From positions 114,985,547 to 115,049,546 of the forward strand of contig CM051455.1 in assembly GCA_028274465.1 (NCBI GenBank): a stretch of DNA of 64,000 nucleotides, written 5' to 3'. Under the pieces are notes generated by a model. It made no database searches and had not been told where the DNA came from. It worked only from the letters and a program-made list of their open reading frames with translations. A program made the translations under genes and the position numbers. The stretch's first letter is position 1. Each line of letters starts with the position of its first letter. Below are positions 55,847 to 64,000 of the stretch, in pieces. Source of the DNA: Plantago ovata (taxonomy: Eukaryota > Streptophyta > Magnoliopsida > Lamiales > Plantaginaceae).

Positions 55847-57761
55847 CCACATCAGAAAGTGGATTTGATCAGCACAAATCAAAAGTCTTTCGGCTCAAAA
55901 CCTCCTAGTTCCTCAGCATGTAGAAAACAAGTCAAAGTTGAAAAACTTAAGTCTTTGGTTTCCACTGGACGCATTCTTGAACATGTTAATGGACATCCAA
56001 TATTGGATAATTAACTTGTTTGCTCTTGATTGTGCAGACTTCAGCCACGGAGACAAACAATGCAATCTGGCACTTTGACAGTGGTTGTGGAAAGCACATG
56101 ACGGGCAACAAGAATAACCTTATAAACTATAGACGGTGGTCTAAAGGTCCAACAATAAGGTTTGCTGGTGGAGGCTTTGGTTCTACAAAAGGTTATGGTG
56201 ACGTGAAGTTAGGATGCATTACCATTTCGGGAGTTCTTTATGTCAAAAATCTTAAGTTTAACCTTTTCAGCATGAGTCAATTCGCTGATAAAGGATACTT
56301 CATCAAAATCAAAAGTGATGAATGTAAACTTATAGACTTTGAGACGAAGAAGGTTATTATGGTTGCTAGAAGATCAGGAGGTTTGTACACTATAGATTGG
56401 TCTTCAGCAATCGTTAAAAAATGCCTTGTCTCAGATCATGATTGCCTTGCTGAAAAATCATGGTTATGGCATAAACGAACAAGTCACCTAAACTTCAAGA
56501 CGCTGAATAAGCTGTCTAAAAATGCACTTGTAGTTGGATTACCTAAGGTTACTTTCAAGAAGGATGGTGTTTGCAATGCATGTCAGCAAGGAAAGCAAAC
56601 CAAATCTTCTTTTAAAAACAAGGCAGTACCGTCAACTACAAAACCTTTACAACTCTTGCACATGGACTTGTTTGAATTTTCTTCAACAAGCTATGCTCGT
56701 AAGATGTATGGTCTGGTGGTGGTAGATGACTATTCAAGATTCACTTGGGTAGTATTTATCAAGCACAAGTCTGAAACAAGGACTGAAATACCTAACTTGC
56801 TGAATAAGCTTGAAGTCATGAAAAATGACAAGGTAAAAGTCATAAGAACAGACCATGGTACTGAGTTTGTGAACCAGTACATAACTGAGTATTGCACTTC
56901 AAAAGGCATACAACATCAGTTATCCTCAGTAAGGACACCACAACAAAATGGTGTTGCTGAAAGGAAGAATCGAACCCTAAAGGAAGCTGCAAGAACAATG
57001 CTTGCTGACAATGAAATAAGTGAAGCTTACTGGGTTGAAGCGATTAATACCGCCTGCTATACTCAAAACAGACGTCTGATTACTAAGGAATACAACAAAA
57101 CTCCCTATGAGTTATTTCTTGAAAGACCTCCTAACATCACTCATCTAAGAGTATTTGGTTGTAAGTGCTTTGTTCTTAACAATGGTAGAGAATACCTAAG
57201 AACATTTCAACCAAAGGTAGACGAAGCGATATTTCTTGGTTACTCCTTGCATAGTAAAGCTTATAGAGTTTACAACAAAAAGGCACAAAAGATCGAAGAA
57301 TCAGTGCATGTTGTATTCTACGAAAAGTCACAAGGAGTGTCTGCTGAAGAAGAAATATCAGATTATATGAAGAAGTTACTCATACACGAGCAAAGAACTG
57401 AATCTGATGCTAGGCAAGTCAAGTCAATTGAACTAAATGATCATTCTGACACTGACTCTCCTCCCCCGAGTCATGACAAGATAAATATAGTACATGACAA
57501 CGAATTTCCAGCAAAAGACGCAGTTGCTCCGGATGTTGCTGAAACTATGCAACTTCATGTGTCTGCTGACGAGTTACCACAAACTAGCAATGCTGAACAA
57601 GCAGTTGCTGATGAACCAATCTCAGCAGAGACACAAAAAAATACCAGTAGTACTGAGCAAGTACATTCTGAAGAGTCACATGCTGATGAGAAAACTTATC
57701 CAGATCCAAAGAGCAGAAAACCTGTTAATAAATGGATTAGAGATCATCCCTTTACGGATAT
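55847..57761 (+). pseudogene. Sirevirus protease-integrase fragment, interrupted by T2
   Basis: The main frame opens near 56020 and is uninterrupted to 57761. It holds a protease-type WHFDSGCGKHMTG, a GAG-pre-integrase zinc region (LWHKRTSHLNF ... CNACQQGKQTKSSF) and an integrase core with LHMDLFEF, RTDHGTEF and QQNGVAERKNRTL (D, D, E). It continues into the linker before RT ([11 protein letters not shown]). T2 is inserted there; RT and RNase H lie beyond the window or are lost. Gag and the N-terminal protease are missing, replaced on the left by the Tat-type LTR. Confidence 0.9.
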
Positions 57762-59138
57762 TGATGAACGTATTTTTGACAAGTTTATCTTGTCTTTTTT
57801 ACCTTCTTTTGTTGTCTTTTTGCTTAGTTTTGTAAAATAGTGTCACGTTTTGTGTTTTCTGCATTTTCAGGCACTTAGGAACGAAATGGCGTTTTTTGAG
57901 CTAAAAACGAGCTTTTTTGACAGAAAATGGCCCCGTTGAAGTTTCTTGATCTCCACGGCTTGTTCGTGAGTGCTTGAGCATCAATAAGCATTGAGAAGGA
58001 TGAGTCCAAGGCACCCGAGGGACGTACGAGGGCAAAAAGATTGCGTTGGAAGACAAAAATCTACCCAGGAGCCAAGCTAAGCGCCTGGAATAGTGAAGCG
58101 CTCCGCTTCATTTTCCAGTAGTTTTGGCACAGCAGCCAAGCGAAGCGCTTGGAGTGCCCAAGCGCTCCGCTTGGCCTCTCCAAGCGGTCCGCTTGGCAGC
58201 GGTTACGTTTTCGGATTTTCCATCTTAAATCTAATTTTCAGTTACTTTTCATATACTTTTGAACATTGGCTTCGTTTTTGGCAGAGCTGCTAAGCCCCAA
58301 AAACTCTGAGAAACTCATAGATTCATTGTAATTTAGGTTGGGATTCGAGATTTTGATTGGAATTCATCCTTTGTAATCATCTACGGAGAGGTTTTGTTTG
58401 CTTTCCACCGATTAGTGACAGCTTTGGTGGTAACTTGTATCACTCTCTTGTCTTGTAGTTTGATTTGATGTATTCTGATTATTATTCATATGAATTGATG
58501 TCTATGTTGATGAATATGAGTAGCTAAATCCTTTGTGTTTGTGGTAGAATGTAGAATTATGCATGTTATGGATTATGCTTATGCTTACATGAGGTTGTGA
58601 GTCAATCTTGTTGCAAATTACTTCATATGATTCGTAGTTGCCTATAAAATATATTCGAATAGAGTATGTGACAAACTCGTTGGTCAATGAAAGCTATAGG
58701 ATTGTATGTTAGTGATTTGCAGCATGCTAGATAAATGGTGTTGGTGACAAACACCTCTAAATTATTGATAGTGGCCTTTCATGATGTGTGTCTTGAAAGT
58801 TACCTAGACAAGTTGCTTAGCAGACTTAGTTGAAGGTTTTACGCACTGAACTTGTGAGCATATTCGTAATACATGCATGTGTATTCGATTTCTACCACCG
58901 ACCATTTTCCAAACTTGTTTACAAAAACTCTTGATTTCTCACTTCCTTTGTTCAAACATCTTTCTCAAAAATCATCATCTAGTTGACTGAAATTAGCTAG
59001 CAAAAACCTTGATCAAAGCCACGTTAGGTCCCGAGAGAACGACACTCGGGGACAACTTGCCATTGCACTCTGTTTGTGTAGTGAAAGGTGTTCTTTAGCT
59101 TTTTAAACAAATTTAATTGGTGAAAAATGACATCATCA
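57762..59138 (+). repeat. 5' LTR of T2
   Basis: TGATGAACGTATTTTTGAC to GACATCATCA, 1377 bp. Its first 190 bp differ from the 3' LTR start at roughly ten positions plus a 12-bp indel, so T2 is older than T1. Confidence 0.95.
58072..58196 (+). repeat. Five 17-bp palindromes in the T2 LTR
   Basis: At 58072 (degenerate), 58094 (TGAAGCGCTCCGCTTCA), 58136 (CCAAGCGAAGCGCTTGG), 58158 (CCAAGCGCTCCGCTTGG) and 58180 (CCAAGCGGTCCGCTTGG). Arms CCAAGCG/CGCTTGG, with a variable 3-base centre. Confidence 0.9.
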
Positions 59139-59141
59139 ATT

Positions 59142-59159
59142 TGGCGCCGCTGCCGGGGA
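59142..59159 (+). other. Primer binding site of T2
   Basis: TGGCGCCGCTGCCGGGGA, four bases after the LTR; the same tRNA type as A1 with one change. Confidence 0.85.
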
Positions 59160-59282
59160 CTTAACTCCTTTGGTTGGTGTTTTTGTTTTGGTTTTTTCAG
59201 CCAACATCTCTTCTTTGCCTTATTTCTGTCTTTTGTTTCTTTTTGACTTGGAAACTCACTACTCTTTATTTCAGGTGAGTGA

Positions 59283-61567
59283 ATGCCTAGAACCCGAACG
59301 TGTAGACCTATTATTGAACCTTTTGTAGACGAGATCGATCGTTTGTTTCAAAGGAGAAGGAGGAATTTGAATCTCGAGTTTGAAGAAGTAGCATCTAGAG
59401 CTTCCACTTCTGGTATTCGGGAAGAGTCTTCTTCTTATCTTTTGGAGCCAATTCTTGAATCTGTTTTCCTGGAAGGTGAAATGGCGGAGCAGCCTATACG
59501 TACACTTACTAAGCCTACGGTTGGGGCTAGAGGACCAGCAATTGTCCTCAATGATGCCACAAGGAACTTGGAGATCAAGAATCACATGTTCCAACAACTT
59601 CCCAAATTCTATGGGATAGCTAATGAGGACGTGATTGGGTTCTGGAATGAGCTCGAGAATTTTGTTCTCCATCTTGGGCGACCAGGAGCTGGTGTTACGG
59701 ATGATGATCTCCGTATGAAGGTCTTTTCTATGGGGCTAGGTCATCGTGCAAAGGCTTGGCTTAATACTTTGGAGGCCGGGTCTTTGACAACATGGGATGT
59801 TTGTTTTGATAAGTTCATGGAGCGTTACTACCCCGCTTCCAAGACGATGGCTATGAAGAGCCAAATTAGCTCCTTCGAGCAGAGGTATGATGAGGCTTTC
59901 CACGAGGCCTATGATCGATTCATGGGGTTGCATCATCGATGCCCACATCACGGGTATGATAAAGGTCAGCTTCTCCAATTCTTTTACAATGGTTTACATC
60001 CCGAGATTCAATCTCAAGTGGATAGTATTTGTGGAGGTAGTATGGGGGAGTGCTTCCTTCTCAAGCTCAAGTGAAGATGGACATGATGTACCGGAATTCC
60101 CAAAATCGGAATGTGAGGGCTCGTGTGCTCCAAAAGGAGCAAAGAGGTGAGGCCAAGGTAGTGGTAGAACAAGATGCCTTCGATGGGTTCGCCCATGAAG
60201 TGAAGCAAGCTTTGAGGCAAAGCGTTCATTCTCCTTCTACGGAAGTTTGTGGTGTGTGCAAGAACTACGGGCACCCGGCCTATTTATGCCGTTCTGAATT
60301 TGCTAGAGAGCAATATATCACGAACGATGTCCGTCAAGAAGTGTATGCTGCTGAGGGAGCGCAAGTGGTTGGAGATGAGAACTACGGGCAAGGATATGGC
60401 AATATGAGGCCACAAAACAGTGGGCCCCGAGGTGGGTACCAGAATCAAGGCAACCGTGGTTATCTTCATAACCCGGATCAATATGCCTATGGGTCTAATC
60501 AAGATAGAAGTCGTCTCAGCTATGGGAACAATTGGTGCGAAGGAGCACCGCCTTCTAATCCTACACCTCCACCTCAGGTTGCTAGTTCGGGACCACGAGG
60601 TGGAGGGGTGCTTCCTTCACCTCTTGTCTCTTCTCTCAACGATCTTGTGTTGAAGACGAATAAGTTTATGGAGCATTACTATCGTAATGAAGCTACTAAC
60701 AATCAGCGATTTGAGAAGCTTGAGGCTAGTAGTAGCAACCTCCATAAGAAGTTGCAAGAGTTGATAGATCGGGGGGCTAGTAGAGAGCAAGGGAAGTTTC
60801 CCGGGAACACGGAGAAGGCTATGGCCATAACCGTGGTGACTGATTTGCCCGTGCAGATCACGGTTGTGAGAGACAATGCACGAGTTGAGGTGCCAAGTTG
60901 CAAGATAACTGAAACTTGCAAGGTGAGTGAGGAGGTCGAGACTCCTAAGGTGGTTATGGAAGAGGAAGTTGTCGCACAATCTGATGCGATAGTTGAAGAG
61001 GTGAAAGAAAACTCATCGTCTGAGGATGAGATGGTGGATATGGTGGAAGTGCCCATCCAAGAGAGCTTCGATGTTGAAATTGGCTTGGGGAAGAAGGACG
61101 GAATAGTGGCAACTCTAGACACGAGAGCGGGTGTGAATGTTATACCCTTGAACGTGTATGAAGAGTCGGGTTTGTCTGGCTTGAGACCTATGAAATGCAT
61201 GGTGCAATTAGCGGATGGGTCCATGAAAAAGCCGTTGGGTGTGATTGAGAACTTGGCGGTGAGGGTTGCCAGTATAGAGGTGAAGACTAATTTCATCGTT
61301 ATGCCTACATCTTCTGCTAAGCTCAAAGATGTGGTTCTCTTGGGTAGAGCCTTCATCAACAAAGTGCATATGGTCATAGACATGTATCGCCGAACATGTC
61401 ACTTTGACGTAAATGGCAAGCAACACACGTTGCGAGCCATTGTTAATTCATGTGCTTATGTTGATACTAACGAACTTGTAGGATTTTTTGGTCCACTTTA
61501 TGTTCGTCAAGATGTGCAGGGAATTGATGCTTTGAGAAGCAATTGGAGGGGGAAGTCTAGTACCTGA
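59283..61567 (+). pseudogene. Gag-protease of T2, one frameshift and DTG-to-DTR change
   Basis: ATG at 59283 (MPRTRTCRPIIEPFVDEIDR). The gag core LEIKNHMFQQLPKFYGIANE ... RAKAWLNTLEAGSLTTWD runs in one frame to about 60040, then a single shift leads to the frame from 60050 to 61567. The second part has a KNYGHPAYLC zinc knuckle (CGVCKNYGHPAYLC), a Gly/Asn/Tyr-rich stretch, and the protease ATLDTRAGVNVIPLNVY. The catalytic triplet reads DTR where T1 has DTG, so the protease should be dead. It ends 12 residues after AIVNSCAYVDTNELVGFFG-type residues and is followed by non-coding DNA, with no RT. Confidence 0.85.
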
Positions 61568-61769
61568 GGCGAAATCAATCCCGCATGAGTTGTGAAGAGT
61601 CGAGCCAACGACTTTTAAACGAAGGCGCTTCTCGGAGGCAACCCGAGGTTGTAGGTACTTGCATATAGATTAGGAGCACGTTTAAATTTTGTTTCGTTGA
61701 TTAGACAAGGTTTTTCGGGTGAAAATTTAGCAAAAGTCGGAAAAAAAATGAAGTTGGGAGCTCCAGGTC

Positions 61770-62140
61770 CCAAGCGAACCGCTTGGCAAGCCCAAGCGGT
61801 CCGCTTGGATTTCCAGTAAGAATTTCATTCTTACTGGAGATCCAAGCGAAGCGCTTGGCAGGTCCCAAGCGGACCGCTTGTCAAGCGCTTCGCTTGGGAC
61901 GGCCCAAGCGCTTCGCTTGGCTTTCCTTAAGAAAGCCAAGCGGAGCACTTGTGCTTCAAAGCTCCCCACTTCGAAAATATGGAAACAGATCCAAGCGAAG
62001 CGCTTGGAAGGGCCAAGCGGTCCGCTTGAATCTTCAGTAAATCAAAAAGTTTACTGGAATTTCAAGCGGAGCGCCTGGAGCCTCCCAAGCGCTCCGCTTG
62101 ACAAGCGGACCGCTTGGCTCCCGCCAAGCGGTCCGCCTGG
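61770..62140 (+). repeat. Thirteen-copy array of 17-bp palindromes in the T2 3' region
   Basis: Units start at 61770, 61792, 61842, 61865, 61881, 61904, 61936, 61991, 62013, 62062, 62085, 62101 and 62124. Arms are CCAAGCG/CGCTTGG; centres are AAC, GTC, AAG, GAC, CTT, CTT, GAG, AAG, GTC, GAG, CTC, GAC and GTC. Longer inverted repeats (CCAGTAAGAATTTCATTC then TTACTGG) lie between units. Confidence 0.95.
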
Positions 62141-63801
62141 ACCCTGTACCCAGATTTTCCTCGTTTTTTCCATTCTTATCACCTTTGCGCACCCGTTTTC
62201 ACTTGTTTCTTGAGCCCTTTCAGGTACTACTCTTCTATAGGAGTTGGACACGAACCTTATTAGGGAAGTGTACTTTCAATCCAATTTTTCCTTTCTTGTC
62301 AACTTTTCTTTACTCGAGGACGGGCAAAAGTTTAGGTTTGGGGAGGGGTCAATGGATTTTCAGTACTATGTGCTCTTTTGGTTTCGTACATGACTGTTGT
62401 CAGCTCAAGTTCTTATGATTTGTCGTGTTTTTCAGTTTTTGCATGCATATCATCCCTAAATTAGTTGTTGCACGTTGTTGTGTGTGGAGTTTATTGCCAA
62501 GTCTTTTGAACTTTTTTATTGAGTAGACTAAGTGTTTATGACCATTGATCATATGTTGCATCACTTTGCAAGTAGTTTAAGGCTTGTCTCGCTTGGTTTG
62601 TCACATTCGCATGTGCACTAGTTAAGCTTAGTAGTCTCGACATCACCTTGAGTGGTGTTTCTTCTGCTGCGGTTCACGATGGCCTTATGAAATGATGCAC
62701 GTTTGAGTCTATGGTTGTAACCCGTGTAATTATGTACGTAAGAGGCGACAAGTTCTTCACCTCGATTAGAGATTGCCAAATGCCTAGGAAGGAGGTAGTG
62801 TGAGGTGTGTGATTCCTTGTAGTAGACCTATTCTATCGAATAGGTTTGGGGAGGGGGTTGCTTCGTTATACTTGTCTTTCGTCTTTGAGTCGTTGTAAAG
62901 TTTTCTTTTTCTTTTTCTTTTTGTTTTGTGTACCAACCTATTCTTTCGAATAGGTCTGGGGAGGTGTCTTTGTAAAAGAGTCTTTCCTTTTTCTTTTTCG
63001 TCTTTGTGCTCAAACCTATTCTTTCGAATAGGTTTGGGGAGGTGTTTTTGACACTTAGTACTGCTGCTTGCCCCTATATATATAAAAAAAAAAGAAAGAG
63101 AAAAAGAAAAGAAGAAGAAAATAAAAAGAAATATAAAAAAAAAAGAGAAAAGAAAAAAAAAAAGGGGGAAATAAAGAATAAGACCCAAAAAGCAAAAGAA
63201 GGGTCGTTGCAAGCCAAAAGCAGTCTAGTAGTGTCAAGTGTCATGTAAATATTTGTTTTAGTGAATTAATCGAGTTGTAAATTCTATCTTTTGTTTCGTG
63301 TCGCCTTTGTCCAAGGCCTTTTCTTGACCACCCTCGTCTTGCTATTCAAGAAGTGGTTGAAGGAGACTCATTCGTTGAGAGTCTGGGTAGAATAGGGGAG
63401 TGTTATCTTTCTAGGGAACCCTCCTTCGTTTGATGAGAGCTAGTATTGGTTCGCCCTCTCTTGAGGAAAAGTCTCGCTTGGTGAACAGTAGTAAGCCCTC
63501 GGTTTCATAGGCACGGGGCAATTGTAGTATGATAATATGCATCATTGTGTCGTCACTGACCTGGTCCAGGTAGAGGATTTTACGAGAGACTCCTTTGTTT
63601 AACAAAGTGCACATGTGAATGTGTATATTCGCAATCGAGGCATTCTTCAACCTACTTGCATGTCATGCTCATATGGTCTTGTTCATATGCATTTGGTAGA
63701 TTCAATAGATTAGTTCATCTTACTTGGCATTTAACTCACTTTTGTGTTGCATTTAGATTAGTTGTTGCTTGAGGACAAGCAAGGGTTTGGTTTGGGGAGA
63801 T
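62141..63801 (+). other. Remaining non-coding 3' region of T2
   Basis: No gene. PPT-like GGTTTGGGGAGGGG at 62334-62347 follows CTCGAGGACGGGCAAAAG. Hairpin-PPT modules lie at 62825-62857, 62935-62966 and 63012-63043. A purine A tract spans 63085-63200. The terminal hairpin TTGCTTGAGGACAAGCAA (63765-63782) is followed by the PPT to 63801. Confidence 0.7.
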
Positions 63802-64000
63802 TGATGAACGTATTTTTGACACGTTTATCTTGTCTTTTTTAACTTCTTTTGTTGTCTTTTTGCTTAGTTTTTTGTTAGTTTTGTAGAATAGTGTCACGTT
63901 TTGTGTTTTCTGCATTTTCAGGCACTTAGGAACGATATGGCGTTTTTGGACCTAAAAACGAGCTTTTTTGATAGAAAATGGCCCCGTTGACGTTTCTTGA
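63802..64000 (+). repeat. Start of the 3' LTR of T2
   Basis: TGATGAACGTATTTTTGAC, the first 199 bp only; the window ends inside it. Confidence 0.95.

Larger units (their letters stand above)
57762..64000 (+). mobile_element. Gag-protease-only LTR retrotransposon T2 (runs off window)
   Basis: 5' LTR 57762-59138, PBS, gag-protease, long non-coding tail, PPT and the first 199 bp of the 3' LTR at 63802. It is inserted after GATAT in the Sirevirus pol; the other target copy is outside the window. It is related to T1 in gag, but LTR sequence and palindromes differ. Confidence 0.9.

Noticed and set aside
60284..61426. Minus-strand frames opposite T2 gag-protease
   Set aside because: Shadow frames of the plus-strand gag-protease.
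61770..62140. CRISPR-like array
   Set aside because: Repeats are short palindromes with irregular spacing and no unique spacers, in a plant retrotransposon.

Overview
The window is plant nuclear DNA, almost certainly from a eudicot. The evidence is plant-type telomere-like TTTAGGG runs, a Cassandra LTR with embedded 5S rRNA sequence, Athila/Tat-type Ty3/gypsy and Sirevirus-type Ty1/copia elements, Stowaway, MULE, CACTA and Helitron pieces, an F-box/LRR gene and an OEP64-like amidase. The species cannot be named from the sequence. Most of the 64 kb is nested transposable elements. Only two substantial host genes are visible (F-box, about 32.5-35.0 kb; amidase, 38.2-41.3 kb) plus one sugar-transporter-like exon (15.7 kb), and all of them look broken or partial.

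Layout. 1-5.0 kb: AC-rich sequence and a non-LTR retrotransposon (minus strand) whose ORF joins a reverse transcriptase to a restriction-like endonuclease, with AAT/ATT microsatellites on both sides. 5.0-8.3 kb: telomere-like and tandem repeats, then a decayed piece of a Sirevirus extra ORF holding a Stowaway MITE. 8.3-14.4 kb: a CACTA-type end split by a complete gag-only Athila-like element (A1). 14.4-18.1 kb: low-copy DNA with a transporter-like exon, then a Cassandra solo LTR. 18.1-20.95 kb: three copies of a 170-bp tandem repeat and a MULE-type element full of short GC palindromes. 20.95-31.07 kb: a minus-strand Sirevirus with a very long extra ORF, cut by a 100-N gap; beyond the gap lies an LTR end in the opposite orientation. 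31.3-41.3 kb: the gene-bearing part, with Stowaway, Helitron and MULE insertions. 41.4-64 kb: a nest of LTR elements made of a chimeric LTR remnant, Athila-like A2 (minus), a Tat-type fragment with an antisense ORF, a complete gag-protease-only element T1 with a CTACC target duplication inside the Tat fragment, a Sirevirus pol fragment, and a second gag-protease element T2 inserted in that pol and running off the window.

How parts relate. A1, A2, T1 and T2 lack reverse transcriptase, RNase H and integrase, so they must be mobilised by enzymes supplied elsewhere. They share a tRNA-Asp-type primer site, a long non-coding 3' part, an A-rich purine tract, and repeated hairpin-plus-polypurine modules that copy the terminal polypurine tract. 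Their LTRs carry short palindromes, just upstream of the TATA box in the A and T1 families. T2 expands this into 18 copies of a 17-bp palindrome of form CCAAGCG-NNN-CGCTTGG with a varying 3-base centre. This is the most striking unexplained structure in the window. An unrelated MULE-type element carries its own array of AGCTCC-type palindromes, so short palindrome arrays arose in at least two element classes here.
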